A DNA stretch of 64,000 bases from JBBIQS01 sp037442205 (lineage in GTDB: Bacteria > Myxococcota > Myxococcia > Myxococcales > UBA5297), in NCBI GenBank assembly GCA_037442205.1, contig JBBIQS010000026.1, positions 1 to 64,000 on the forward strand. The letters are read 5' to 3'. The notes beneath the pieces were generated by a model. That model saw only the letters and a program-made list of their open reading frames with translations. It was not told the DNA's origin and did not search any database. The stretch's first letter is position 1, and every line of letters begins with the position of its first letter. Below are positions 1 to 8,882 of the stretch, one piece after another. The position numbers were made by a program, and so were the translations under genes.

Positions 1-1277
1 CCCTTGGCGTCGGCCTGGCAGCGGGTGGCGGTGTTGCCCGAGCAGCCGGTCTGCCCGGCGGTGCAGGTGCCGGTGCAGCTCTGGCAGGCGCCGTTGGTGC
101 ATACCGAGCCGGCGGGGCAGGCGGTGTAGCTCCACGAGGTGCAGCCGCTGAAGATGTCGAGCACGCAGTCCTCGGCGCCGTTGCCGGTGCAGCGGCTGTC
201 GCCCAGGGTGCAGGTGCCGCAGCTGGAGCAGTTGCCGCCGCTGCACAGCTCGCCCCAGCCGCAGGTGGCCTTGGTCTTCCAGATGGTGCAGCCGCTGGGG
301 CCGACCACGCAGGTCTCGGCGGTGCTGCCGCTGCAGCGGCTGGCGCCGGCGGCGCAGGCGTCGGAGCAGCTCTGGCAGACGCCGTTCGAGCAGGCGCTCT
401 TGGTGGGGCAGGGCGAGGTCGACCAGTTGGTGCAGCCGATGGAGCTGTCGAGCTTGCAGGTGCTGACCTGGCCGTCGGGGGTGCACTGGACCTGGCCGGC
501 GGTGCACACGTCCTTGCAGCAGGTGGTGGCGTTGAAGGCCACCTGGCTCAGGGCGGCGTCGAGGCTGGCCTGGTCGTTGGCGGCGATCGACTTGCCGGTG
601 CCGCCGGCGGCGGCGATGCCGTCGAGGACGGCCAGGTTGTTGGCGTTGGTGGCGTCGGCCCCGAAGCCGATCACGTAGACCTTGATCCCGGCGGCGTAGA
701 GGGCGGCGGCGGCCTTGCGAGTGGCCACGTCGTCCAGGCAGTCCTTGGCCCCCAGGCCGCACGAGTTGTTGGAGCAGCCGGCGGTGGTGGCGGTGCAGGT
801 GGCCGGGTTGAGCGACAGGTCGCAGTTGGGCAGGCCGTCGGTGAGCAACAGCACATAGGCCGGCTCGGCCAGGCGGAGGCCGGTGAGGTAGCTGCGGGCG
901 GAGTCGAGGCTGATCGCACTGGGAGTGCCGCCGCCGGGGGCGGCGCCGGTGTAGGCGGCCTTGATGGTGGCGCTGCTCGAGCCCACCGGGCTGATGGTGG
1001 TGCCGGCGCTGCAGTTGAAGGAGGTGGCGGCGGCGGGGAAGAACTCCAGCCCGAAGCGGAAGCGGTTGGAGTAGTTGCTGGTCAGGGTGTTGACCGCGGA
1101 GGTGGACATCGACCACTTGCTGGCGCAGGTGGTGCAGGTCGGGTTGGGGCTGCCGGCCATCGACCCGGACTTGTCCTGGACGATGAACAGGACCGGAAGG
1201 TCGGTCGGGCAGGGCGCGGCGTTGGCGACTTCGGCGGCCAGCAGCGCGGCCAGGAGCAGAGTAGTGCGGGCGACCAT
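1..1277 (-). CDS. Secreted von Willebrand factor A domain protein with Cys-rich repeats (3' end outside window)
   Basis: The ATG at 1277 follows a strong GGAGGT ribosome binding site, and the frame stays open to the window edge, giving 425 visible residues. Residues 1-20 form a signal peptide ending ANA. A VWA domain follows with the metal-ion-dependent adhesion motif DKSGS (D35, S37, S39) and a later LLTDG strand, so it should bind a divalent cation and a protein ligand outside the cytoplasm. After about residue 240 the chain becomes Cys-rich, with units of roughly 50 residues carrying a recurring pattern (C..G...C.G...E.C). Such VWA plus Cys-repeat proteins are common in Myxococcota. Its ligand is unknown. 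It is divergent from the gene at 1484. Confidence 0.8.
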   Translation of the reverse strand, partial: MVARTTLLLAALLAAEVANAAPCPTDLPVLFIVQDKSGSMAGSPNPTCTTCASKWSMSTSAVNTLTSNYSNRFRFGLEFFPAAATSFNCSAGTTISPVGSSSATIKAAYTGAAPGGGTPSAISLDSARSYLTGLRLAEPAYVLLLTDGLPNCDLSLNPATCTATTAGCSNNSCGLGAKDCLDDVATRKAAAALYAAGIKVYVIGFGADATNANNLAVLDGIAAAGGTGKSIAANDQASLDAALSQVAFNATTCCKDVCTAGQVQCTPDGQVSTCKLDSSIGCTNWSTSPCPTKSACSNGVCQSCSDACAAGASRCSGSTAETCVVGPSGCTIWKTKATCGWGELCSGGNCSSCGTCTLGDSRCTGNGAEDCVLDIFSGCTSWSYTACPAGSVCTNGACQSCTGTCTAGQTGCSGNTATRCQADAK

Positions 1278-1483
1278 GATGACCTCCGTCGGGATCTCTC
1301 TGATTGTCGGCGGCGGTGGCCGACAGTTGCTTGCCTTGGAAAACAGCAGTCGATTCGGGCGGTTGGCGGTTGTTCCGGCGGCTGACCGGGGCGGTGACGC
1401 GGGGCGGCTTTCTCCGGAAAAGGCGGTTCTGCTAGCTCTTTCTAGTCAAATCGCGGCTGCCTTGCAGCGGCCAGGGGGGCGCG

Positions 1484-2986
1484 ATGGCGCTCATCAATTG
1501 CCGGCTCGACGGGCGCGTGGACGAGGTCCCGGGTCGATTCTACGTGGCCACCCGGTTCTGGCGCCTTGGTTTCTTTCCGCTGATCCCGCTGGGAAGCCAG
1601 CTGGTCCGCGACGGCACGGAGGAGGCGGGCGAAGGATTTGCCCGTTGGTTGGGAGTCCCGATTCCGCTGAGCCGGCGCTCGGTCCTCTGGGCCTGGATCC
1701 GAGCGCTACCGAGGCTGGCGGCGGCTTTGGGGGCGACGGCTGGAGTGCTCACCCTGGCCATCGATCCCGAGGTGGCGCTGGGCCAGATGCTGGCGGCGGC
1801 GATCTTTTCGTGGCTGGCGGTGGCGCTTCCCGAGCGGCGGCGGGCCACGCTCCCACGGGCGCTGCAGGCGCTGGAGCAGGCGGGGTTGCGGGAAGAGCTC
1901 GGGGCGCAGATCGAGCGCGACCTGCGGCCGAGCCTCGCCATCCGCGTGCGGTCGATCTTCCTCGGAGGGCTGGCGACCGCGGCGCTGGCCGGAGCCGCCG
2001 CCGCCTGCGGAGGAACGCTGGCCGAGGAGCCGGCCGATTCGGGCAGCCCGGAGATCGATGGCGGATCGACGGACGCCGGCGAGACCGCCGATGCCTCGCC
2101 GGCAGACAGCGGGCGCGATGCCAGTCTGGACGTCGGTCCGGTCGATGCTGGGGCGCCGGTTCTCTGCACCGCCAAGGGCATCCCCGGGACTTGCCTGGAC
2201 GTTTCGGAGTGCATCGGCTCGCGGCAGCCGACTCCCGGGCTCTGTCCCGGACCGGCCAACATCCAGTGCTGCACGCCGCGCTATGCGATGGCCTGCGATC
2301 CCAACGCGGTTCCCGAGCCAAACGCCGGGTTGGCCGAGGAGCCGGGAACGGGCAGCTGTCCGGCGGGGATGGTCCGAGTGGCGAGCTTCTGCGTCGACCG
2401 CTTCGAGGCCGCGCTCGAGGAGATCCTCGCCGGCGGTAGCCGGGTCCCGTGGTCGCCGTACTTCAATCCGGCCGGGCACCGGGTGGCGGCGGTCTCGCTG
2501 CGCGGGGCGGTGCCGCAGGGCTACGTCAGCCAGGTCCAGGCCGCGGCCGCCTGCGCCGAGGCCGGCAAGCGGCTGTGCACCGACGCCGAGTGGCTGCGCG
2601 CCTGCCAGGGGCCGAACGGCTGGACCTATCCCTACGGAACGACCCGGCAAACCGGACTGTGCAACGACCATCGGGCGGAGCACCCGGCGGCCGAGCTCTA
2701 CGGCACCGGCGCCAGCTGGATCTTCTCTCACCTCGACAGCCCGTGCCTGAACCAGCTGCCCCAGTCGCTGGATCCGACCGGCTCGCTCACCGGCTGCGCC
2801 AGCGCCGAGGGCGTCTACGATCTGATGGGCAACCTGCACGAGTGGACCGCGGACCCTGCGGGAACCTTCCGCGGCGGCTTCTACGTCGACACCGTCCTCA
2901 ACGGGAACGGCTGCCTCTACGCCACCACCGCCCATGCGGTCTCGTACTGGGACTATTCGACCGGGTTCCGGTGCTGCCACGACTGA
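1484..2986 (+). CDS. Formylglycine-generating-enzyme-like (FGE-sulfatase fold) protein with an N-terminal membrane extension
   Basis: This 500-residue protein starts at an ATG after a G-rich RBS. Residues 1-60 contain an FFPLIPLGS motif seen in small membrane-associated proteins, and residues 76-115 are hydrophobic. A second export-like segment (about 157-174) ends in AAAAC (C175), followed by an Asp/Gly/Ala-rich linker. From about 290 the chain is an FGE-sulfatase domain: GMVRV, a FCVDRFE strand, GKRLCTDAEW, GNLHEW and a terminal GFRCC. Family members either oxidise a Cys to formylglycine or only use the fold; the catalytic Cys pair is not certain here. The internal GTG at 1946 would give a simple lipoprotein starting just before the second signal, so this may be two fused reading frames. 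Confidence 0.75.
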   Translation: MALINCRLDGRVDEVPGRFYVATRFWRLGFFPLIPLGSQLVRDGTEEAGEGFARWLGVPIPLSRRSVLWAWIRALPRLAAALGATAGVLTLAIDPEVALGQMLAAAIFSWLAVALPERRRATLPRALQALEQAGLREELGAQIERDLRPSLAIRVRSIFLGGLATAALAGAAAACGGTLAEEPADSGSPEIDGGSTDAGETADASPADSGRDASLDVGPVDAGAPVLCTAKGIPGTCLDVSECIGSRQPTPGLCPGPANIQCCTPRYAMACDPNAVPEPNAGLAEEPGTGSCPAGMVRVASFCVDRFEAALEEILAGGSRVPWSPYFNPAGHRVAAVSLRGAVPQGYVSQVQAAAACAEAGKRLCTDAEWLRACQGPNGWTYPYGTTRQTGLCNDHRAEHPAAELYGTGASWIFSHLDSPCLNQLPQSLDPTGSLTGCASAEGVYDLMGNLHEWTADPAGTFRGGFYVDTVLNGNGCLYATTAHAVSYWDYSTGFRCCHD

Positions 2987-2994
2987 CGGGACAA

Positions 2995-3029
2995 ATGCGC
3001 CGGGAAGGCGGTGAACCTCCCCGGCGCAT
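2995..3029. terminator. Bidirectional hairpin between convergent genes
   Basis: A perfect 10-bp stem (ATGCGCCGGG at 2995-3004 pairing with 3020-3029) with a 15-nt loop lies in the 61-bp gap between the stop codons of two convergent genes. No T-tract follows, so termination efficiency is uncertain, but position and stem quality fit a shared terminator. Confidence 0.55.
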
Positions 3030-3047
3030 CACGAGCTCGTCGATCGG

Positions 3048-3839
3048 CTACTGGCAGGCAGCGCAGAGTGCGGGGCCCTCGCGGAAGACGGGGATTCCCG
3101 CGTCGGCGCTCGAGCAAAGCTTCGGGCAGGCGACCTGGCAGCCGCAGGAACTGCACGCCCCCACCGGGCCGAAGCTGGTCCTGAAGACGACCTGTAGAGT
3201 GGAGCCGTTGCAGCTGACCATCGAATCAAAGATGTCGTTGAGCAGGCTGGTGCAGCAGTCGTTGTTCAGCGAGGGCAGAGTGGCGGCAACGCAGGATTCG
3301 CAACCCTGCGGCAGGGAAAACCAGCTGGGCACGCCGCCGTCGTTACCGAGGCCGCCGTCGTTACCGAGGCCGCCATCGTTACCGAGGCCGCCATCGTTAC
3401 CGAGGCCGCCATCGAATTCGGGAGGGCAGTTCGCCGGAACATTGGCGACCTCGGTCTGGCCGGGAGCACACCTCCACTGACCGGCCTGGCAAGTCTGCGG
3501 GACGCAGTGCCCATCACCCGTTCTGCAGGTGATGCCGGCATTGGTGAGAACGCAATCGGTGCCTCCGTCCCCGCTGCTCCCTGAGCCGCCGTCGGAGTGG
3601 TTCCAGCAGCTTCCGGGAGCCAGTGCGACTTCGGTCTGGCCCGGGGCGCATACCCAGTGACTGCTTTGGCAGGTCTGGGCCGTGCAGGTTCCGTCGGCCG
3701 ATTGGCAGGTGACTCCCGCCGGCCGCTCGCCGCAGCTCGGGTCGTTGTTGGGGTCAGGTTCCAGCGTGGTCAGGCAGCCGAGGCCCAGCGAGGCCGGAAC
3801 CAGCAACCAGAGCATCGGGCGGGCGATCTTCTTGAGCAT
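3048..3839 (-). CDS. Cys-rich lipoprotein with tandem DGGLGN hexapeptides
   Basis: The start chosen is the ATG at 3839, which has GGGAG about 10 nt upstream; an in-frame ATG at 3860 has no such site. The 263-residue product begins with a lipoprotein signal ending LGLGC (C22). Two related Cys-rich segments follow (each with GVTC or GITC, an internal C.PQTC-like pattern and CAPGQTEVA), separated by a Gly/Ser/Asp linker. Four and a half DGGLGN repeats then lead into a C-terminal domain with many Cys, including a CGCQ motif. It is probably anchored at the outer membrane. It is last in a leftward run with the FecR and sigma genes, 102 bp from the FecR stop. Function is unknown. Confidence 0.75.
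   Translation of the reverse strand: MLKKIARPMLWLLVPASLGLGCLTTLEPDPNNDPSCGERPAGVTCQSADGTCTAQTCQSSHWVCAPGQTEVALAPGSCWNHSDGGSGSSGDGGTDCVLTNAGITCRTGDGHCVPQTCQAGQWRCAPGQTEVANVPANCPPEFDGGLGNDGGLGNDGGLGNDGGLGNDGGVPSWFSLPQGCESCVAATLPSLNNDCCTSLLNDIFDSMVSCNGSTLQVVFRTSFGPVGACSSCGCQVACPKLCSSADAGIPVFREGPALCAACQ
3333..3413. repeat. 18-bp tandem repeat, 4.5 copies, in a lipoprotein gene
   Basis: The unit GCCGCCRTCGTTACCGAG repeats head to tail at 3333, 3351, 3369 and 3387, with a half copy from 3405. The first two copies carry G at the variable position and the later ones A. It is in frame and encodes the DGGLGN hexapeptide. This is a likely length-variable site. Confidence 0.95.
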
Positions 3840-3941
3840 GTCGTGGCTTCTCCCTTCCATCGTGGTCTCCGCTTCTGGCGGGCTCGCGGCCGCCCTGCCG
3901 GCGGGTTCAGACTCTCTACTGTCAGGCGCGCCGAGATTTGA

Positions 3942-4865
3942 TCACCGCCCCGGCGCCATCTGCTGCTCCGCCTCCCGCCGCTCCAGCAGCTCGCGCAGGG
4001 TCTGGATGCGCTGGCTGCCCGGAAAACGCCGCCTGAACTCGTCGGCCAGGGCGCGCGCCTCCTCGAGCCGTGACTGGCGCAGCCGGATCACCGACAGGTG
4101 GAAGAGCGCCTCCTGCGCAAACTCTCCCTCGGGATGGCGGGACCGATAGTCGGCCAACACCTGCGCGGCATGCTCGAGTTGCGTGCCGTTGGAGATCAGC
4201 ACCAGCGCTTCCCGGACCAGTTGGGCATCCGAGGACTCATCGGTGCCCGCCTGGTTCGGACAGAAGGCCCGGCGCTCTCCTTGGCTCACGAAGGTCGCCG
4301 TCTTTTCGTGCGTCACCCGGACGCGGCCTTCGGTGACCTCCACTTCGGTGCACGGCCCGGCGAGCGCGACCTCGAACTTCGTGCCCACCACTTCCACCTC
4401 CGCCGCGCCGGCCCGAACCCGGAAGCGCTCGCCGGCGGTCAGATGCTCGACCGCGAACCGGCTGGCGCCTTTCGCCACCGTGACCTCGACCTGCTGGGAG
4501 TCGATCCTTTCGACGCGCAGCCGGCCCCCAGCCTCGACTACGACCCGATGCCGCCCCAGCGCCGCGCGGCTCGGAGCCGGGCCGGCAGCCAGCTCCTGGC
4601 CGCTGGCCGCCGCGGTCACCTCGGCCAGCGGAGCCCCGACTTCCTCGTGAGCGGACGACCAGGTGCGGACGACTAGGAATCCAACTCCCAGGGCCGTGGC
4701 GGCAGCCGCTCCCCAGGCGGCAACCACCAAGCGGCTTTCGGACTGCTTTTGCCTGGCCAGCTGTCGCACCGTTCCCGATACGACTCGGTCGACCACCGCG
4801 TCGCTCACGCCGGCACTGCCGATCCTGCGCAACGTTTCCTGCGAAGGAGGATTGTGATCGCGCAT
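3942..4865 (-). CDS. FecR-domain membrane protein with TPR-like C-terminus, probable anti-sigma partner
   Basis: The start is the ATG at 4865, whose A is the last base of the upstream sigma-factor stop (TGATG), so the two genes are translationally coupled. The 307-residue protein has a cytoplasmic N-terminus of about 45 residues, one transmembrane helix (about 47-67), a periplasmic FecR-type domain (about 100-200, with a GTKFEV strand) and a helical TPR-like C-terminus with R..PEGEFA..ALF. In known systems FecR proteins bind and control the sigma factor encoded next to them. The N-terminal HNPPSQETLRRIG segment is the expected sigma contact. No classic zinc-binding anti-sigma motif is visible. 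Confidence 0.8.
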   Translation of the reverse strand: MRDHNPPSQETLRRIGSAGVSDAVVDRVVSGTVRQLARQKQSESRLVVAAWGAAAATALGVGFLVVRTWSSAHEEVGAPLAEVTAAASGQELAAGPAPSRAALGRHRVVVEAGGRLRVERIDSQQVEVTVAKGASRFAVEHLTAGERFRVRAGAAEVEVVGTKFEVALAGPCTEVEVTEGRVRVTHEKTATFVSQGERRAFCPNQAGTDESSDAQLVREALVLISNGTQLEHAAQVLADYRSRHPEGEFAQEALFHLSVIRLRQSRLEEARALADEFRRRFPGSQRIQTLRELLERREAEQQMAPGR

Positions 4866-5503
4866 CAGCGCCCACCTCCGGATGCCCCGACCTCGTCGAG
4901 GTTTGCCCACTGCATGCGAAAGGCCTCTCGCGCCGCTGCGAGCCGGCTGGCCACGGTGCCCGCCGGGATGTCCAACAGCGCCGCGACCTCGTCACGGGTG
5001 CGGCCTTCGAGGTCGGCGAGAATCAGCATCTCGCGCTGCTTCTGCGGCAGCCGCCTCAGGCAGGCGCGGACAGACAGCTCCAGTTCCTGATCGGCAGTCG
5101 AGGCCTGCTCCAGCGCCGGCGAGATCTCGGCCGCGGCCTCGTCGAGCCCCTTGTGCCAGAAGCGGCGGAACCAGGCCCCGCGGCGGACGTTGGCCACCAC
5201 CCGGCGGGTGATCTGGAAAAGCCAAGGAAGAACAGCCTGTTCCGAGGGACAGTGTTCGATCCGCCGCGCGGCGATAGCCAGGACCTCCTGAGCGGCCTCC
5301 TCCGCCTCAGCGCCTCCCAGCCCGAGCAGCACCGACCACTTGTAGATCTGCCTCGAGTGGATGCGGAAGAAGCGGCGCCACGCCTGGAGATCTCCGGCTC
5401 GGCAGCCGGCGAGCAGTCCGGCCTCCTCGGGAGCGGCCATTGCTGGCCCGGTCATGTCCCGATCGCTCGCGAAGGCATGCACACCTGGGATCTTGTAGGC
5501 CAA
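4865..5503 (-). CDS. ECF-type RNA polymerase sigma factor
   Basis: This 212-residue protein has a sigma region 2 (about 40-105, with EAAQEVLAIAARR and WLFQITRRVV) and a region 4 helix-turn-helix (about 150-200, with LRRLPQKQREML and IPAGTVASRL). There is no region 1 or 3, as expected for the ECF group. The TTG at 5503 has AGGAAG upstream and lies 12 nt after the preceding stop. In-frame ATGs at 5455 and 5440 would give a more typical N-terminus, so the start is uncertain. It sits between an outer-membrane-like protein gene and its coupled FecR-type gene, which suggests a cell-surface signalling module. Its own target promoters are not known. Confidence 0.85.
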   Translation of the reverse strand: MAYKIPGVHAFASDRDMTGPAMAAPEEAGLLAGCRAGDLQAWRRFFRIHSRQIYKWSVLLGLGGAEAEEAAQEVLAIAARRIEHCPSEQAVLPWLFQITRRVVANVRRGAWFRRFWHKGLDEAAAEISPALEQASTADQELELSVRACLRRLPQKQREMLILADLEGRTRDEVAALLDIPAGTVASRLAAAREAFRMQWANLDEVGASGGGR

Positions 5504-5515
5504 GCGGCTTCCTGA

Positions 5516-6808
5516 TCAGTTCGACCAGCCGAAGCGCACGCTCGCGCCGAGGCCCACGCCGTTGAACCGCGTCGAAGGCCCCCCGTCGATCTGGACCAGG
5601 TGCGCCGTCGGAAACCAGCTTCCGGCCAGCTGAGCTGTCACCGAGAGCCCCGCCGGAAGCGCGTAGGCGACCTCCGATCCGATGGAGAGTCCGGCATCGA
5701 CCTGGGAGTGGTAGACGGCGTTGGCGAGGTCCGCCCGCCGCAACTCGAAGCGGTCGATCTCGAGTCCGACTGTGGCGCTGAGGCCGAGCGGGCCGCGGGT
5801 CCACAGCAGCGGCTGCCAGCCGCCGACTGCGGAGTAGCCGCGCGTGCCGATGGGCCGGTCGCCCAGGCTCCACTGGCCGGCAAGGACGTAGCTGGCCGCG
5901 AGGAAGAATGGCTTCCAGGCGAGGTTTGCCCCCAGGCCGAGGCTGGTGAATCCGGGAGTGCGAACGATCAACTGCGCCAGGGCAGAGGCTGCCAGATGGC
6001 CCTGCTCGCCGGAGCTCGCCTCCGCTGGCTCGGCAGCCGGCTCCATGGCAGCGAGGACGGGCGGGGAAGGGGCGGGCGGGGCGACCTGCTCGGCCGCGGG
6101 GGCGGCAGGCTCCGGCGCCACGGCATCCACGTCGGCGGGAGCGCCCGGAAGCGAAGGCGCGGGTGGAGCGAGTGCTGGGGCATGCTCTTCGAGGGCTCGC
6201 GCGGAGGCGGCGCCGGCAACAGCTGCATCTGGAGGAGCGGGCGATTCCGGAGACCGATCGCGCTGGGCTTCGACCTCGGAAGCTCGTTGCGCGACCTCGG
6301 AAAAGGGGGCCGCGGTTCGTCGCGAAGCCGGAGCCTCGGCGGAGACCGGCGCCTGTGTTCGTGGTGGCGCCGGCCGAGGAATGGTGAGGGCGGCTCGGGC
6401 CCGATGCTCCGCGAGGAGGCCTTCGATCAGCACCGAGAGCTGCTCGAGTCTCGCCTGGTCTGCGAGTGCCTCGAGGGCGTTCCCAGGATGGCTCAGCCAG
6501 GGAACGACCCGCTCCAGCCGAGCGCCTCCCGCCGGCTGAATGACCAGCGACACGCTCATGCCCGAGGCCTGGAAGCGGGCGAGGTAGGTCCGCGGTTCGG
6601 TGGGTCGGCACAGGGCTTCCGAGCGCACTGCGACCCTGGCGGTGCGGACCTTGGCATTGAGCTGCTCGGCCGCGGCGCCTTCCGACCTGGGCGAATTGAC
6701 GCAGAAGACCAGAAGGTCGCCCGGCTCACTGGCCGCGAAGGAAACGCTCGCCGAGGCAGCCAGGCAGAGGGCGCTCAGCGACAAGGGCAGCAGGGGACCG
6801 TGCGGCAT
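5516..6808 (-). CDS. Exported outer-membrane-like protein with Pro/Ala-rich middle
   Basis: The frame is open much further upstream, but that part is antisense to the glycosyltransferase gene. The ATG at 6808 opens a clean signal peptide (ending SFA), giving 430 residues. The N-terminal 130 residues form a small globular domain. Then comes about 130 residues of Ala/Pro/Glu-rich low-complexity linker. The last 160 residues alternate polar and hydrophobic residues (LGLGANL, FFLAASYVLAG, LSATVGLEID, LSVTAQLAGSW) and end VRFGW, as in a small outer-membrane barrel. It is first in a run with the sigma and FecR genes and could be their sensor or target. It has no recognised family. Confidence 0.7.
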   Translation of the reverse strand: MPHGPLLPLSLSALCLAASASVSFAASEPGDLLVFCVNSPRSEGAAAEQLNAKVRTARVAVRSEALCRPTEPRTYLARFQASGMSVSLVIQPAGGARLERVVPWLSHPGNALEALADQARLEQLSVLIEGLLAEHRARAALTIPRPAPPRTQAPVSAEAPASRRTAAPFSEVAQRASEVEAQRDRSPESPAPPDAAVAGAASARALEEHAPALAPPAPSLPGAPADVDAVAPEPAAPAAEQVAPPAPSPPVLAAMEPAAEPAEASSGEQGHLAASALAQLIVRTPGFTSLGLGANLAWKPFFLAASYVLAGQWSLGDRPIGTRGYSAVGGWQPLLWTRGPLGLSATVGLEIDRFELRRADLANAVYHSQVDAGLSIGSEVAYALPAGLSVTAQLAGSWFPTAHLVQIDGGPSTRFNGVGLGASVRFGWSN

Positions 6809-7027
6809 CCGAGAACCGTACAAGGTGCATCCTCGAATCGGCAACGGCTTCGCAGATCGCCCTTGCCAGGTGGGCCGGCGGGCACCTCGCCGGCCGAAGG
6901 GCTGCCGACGGATCGGGCGAGACCGGGCCCAACGCCGCGGCGACTCCTGATATAAGTGCCCGCCCTCAAAGGGCTCTTGCCGGGCCGGCCTCGATTCGCA
7001 GGCCGCCGCCCGGCCGATGGAGTGGCC

Positions 7028-8881
7028 ATGGCCAAGGCGAACCCGAAGGTCGAATCCAAGCCGGCGCAGCCCGCCGACCCCAACGCCGGCATCGCCGAGT
7101 CGATCTTCCCGCGCGCGCTGATGCAGCACCCGCTGATCCAGCGCTGGCGCGCGATCCCTATCGAGAAGCGCGACGTGTTCGCGGTCAGCCTGTTTGCGGC
7201 GCTGGTCTTCATCCCGTGGCTGGGCGCGGTCGGGCTGTGGGACCCATGGGAGGTCCACTACGGCGAAGTGGCCCGCACCATGGTCTTCAAGAAGGACTAC
7301 ATCTTCCCGTACTGGGAGAACGCCTACTTCTTCTCCAAGCCGGCGCTGACGATGTGGCTGCAGGCGCTGGGCATCGCCGCCACCGGCGCGCTCGCCCAGG
7401 GCAGCGGCCCGCTGGGCGTCTACGTCGAGTGGGGCATGCGGCTGCCGTTCGCGGCGCTCTCGATCCTGGCGGTGGCCTTGCTCACCCTCGCCGTCGGCCG
7501 GATCTTCTCGCGCCGCGCCGGGCTGATCGCCGGCTTCGCCACCGCCACCAGCCCGCTCTACTTCCTCCTCGCCCGCCAGGCGGTCACCGACACGCCGTTC
7601 GTGACCCTGCTGGTCTGCGGCATGGCCTGCTTCATGGTCGCCGAATTCGACCCCAAGGTCCGCGGCGAGCTCAACGAGGACGGCTCGACCAAGACCCATT
7701 CCGCCACCGCCTGGTGGAGCTGGGCCTACGCCTTCTTCGGCCTGGCCACGCTGGCCAAGGGGCTACTCGGCTTCATGCTCCCGGGGCTGGTGCTGCTGGT
7801 CTACCTGGTGCTCAGCGGCGACTGGAAGCTGCTGCGCCGCTCGCGCATCGTCCACGGAGTGGTGCTGCTGGTCCTCACCGTGCTGCCCTGGTACCTGACC
7901 CTGTCGCTGTTCGACGGTAAGGACGACGAGTCCAAGACCTTCGCCTACCGCTTCTTCATCCACGACCACGTCAACCGGCTCACCGCCGGCGTGCACACCA
8001 CCACTCCCGGTGGCACCTTCGCCTACTTCATCGAGCAGCTGGGCTTCGCCCTCTTCCCGTGGGTGGCGCTGATCCCCGGGGCGATGGTGGCCATCGGCAA
8101 GCTGCACCCCAAGAACGCCGAGCCCAAGAACCGGGCGGCGCTGCTGGTGACCGTCTGGGCGGCGGCGAGCTTCTTCATCTTCGCGATGAGCGCCACCAAG
8201 TTCCACCACTACTGCTTCCCGGTGGTGCCGCCGCTGGCGATCCTGTGCGCCCTCTACGCCGCGCAGCTGTGGGACGAAGGGCTCGAGGGCTGGGCGGTGC
8301 CGATCCTGCTGGGCCTGGGCTTCTTCGCCGCCGTCGGCCAGAACCTCTGGTTCCAGCCCAAGCACCTCATCGACATGTACGTCTACAACTACGACCGCCC
8401 CTATCCCTCGACCGAGGTCGACCCGCGGCAGATCTTCGCGGTGCTCTTCGTCGCCGGCGGGCTGTGGCTGGTGCTGAGCTACATCTGGAAGACCAAGGCG
8501 ATGATGTTCGGCACCCTGGCGGCGGTGGCCACGGCCTTCGCGCTCTACACCTCCTGGATCCACTGGAAGAACCTGACGCCCCACTGGACCCAGCGCGACC
8601 TGTTCTGGAGCTACTACCAGGGCCGGGCCAGCGCCAACGAGCCCATCGCCGCCTACTACATGAACTGGCGCGGCGAGACCTTCTACTCGTCGAACAACGT
8701 CCGGCAGATCAAGGACGGCAACAAGTTCAACGAGTTCATCACCGCCAACCCCGGGCGCCTCTGGCTCTTGGTGGAGCAGAACCGCTACGCCGGGATGGAG
8801 AACCTCCTCAAGCAGCGCGGCCGCAAGCCGAAGATCGAGGAGCGCTCGACCAACAAGTTCTTCCTGGTGTCGGTCAACTAG
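7028..8881 (+). CDS. GT39/PMT-like integral membrane glycosyltransferase
   Basis: The ATG at 7028 has GGAG six bases upstream; 617 residues. The first luminal loop carries WDPWEVHYGEVAR, the ArnT/PMT_2-type catalytic acidic motif (DxxE-like, using a polyprenyl-phosphate sugar donor). About ten hydrophobic helices follow, then a soluble C-terminal part. It should transfer a sugar from a lipid carrier to a protein or lipid on the periplasmic face. The substrate cannot be read from sequence. A soluble N-terminal extension of about 40 residues is Lys/Pro/Ala-rich. The ABC ATPase gene starts 1 nt after the stop, so the two are co-transcribed. Confidence 0.85.
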   Translation: MAKANPKVESKPAQPADPNAGIAESIFPRALMQHPLIQRWRAIPIEKRDVFAVSLFAALVFIPWLGAVGLWDPWEVHYGEVARTMVFKKDYIFPYWENAYFFSKPALTMWLQALGIAATGALAQGSGPLGVYVEWGMRLPFAALSILAVALLTLAVGRIFSRRAGLIAGFATATSPLYFLLARQAVTDTPFVTLLVCGMACFMVAEFDPKVRGELNEDGSTKTHSATAWWSWAYAFFGLATLAKGLLGFMLPGLVLLVYLVLSGDWKLLRRSRIVHGVVLLVLTVLPWYLTLSLFDGKDDESKTFAYRFFIHDHVNRLTAGVHTTTPGGTFAYFIEQLGFALFPWVALIPGAMVAIGKLHPKNAEPKNRAALLVTVWAAASFFIFAMSATKFHHYCFPVVPPLAILCALYAAQLWDEGLEGWAVPILLGLGFFAAVGQNLWFQPKHLIDMYVYNYDRPYPSTEVDPRQIFAVLFVAGGLWLVLSYIWKTKAMMFGTLAAVATAFALYTSWIHWKNLTPHWTQRDLFWSYYQGRASANEPIAAYYMNWRGETFYSSNNVRQIKDGNKFNEFITANPGRLWLLVEQNRYAGMENLLKQRGRKPKIEERSTNKFFLVSVN

Positions 8882-8882
8882 C

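Noticed and set aside
5455..6611. A second leftward frame overlapping the outer-membrane-like gene
   Set aside because: It is Arg/Pro/Ala-rich shadow sequence without a signal or RBS.
6809..7699. N-terminal extension of the outer-membrane-like protein
   Set aside because: The extra part is antisense to the glycosyltransferase and precedes a clear signal peptide at 6808.
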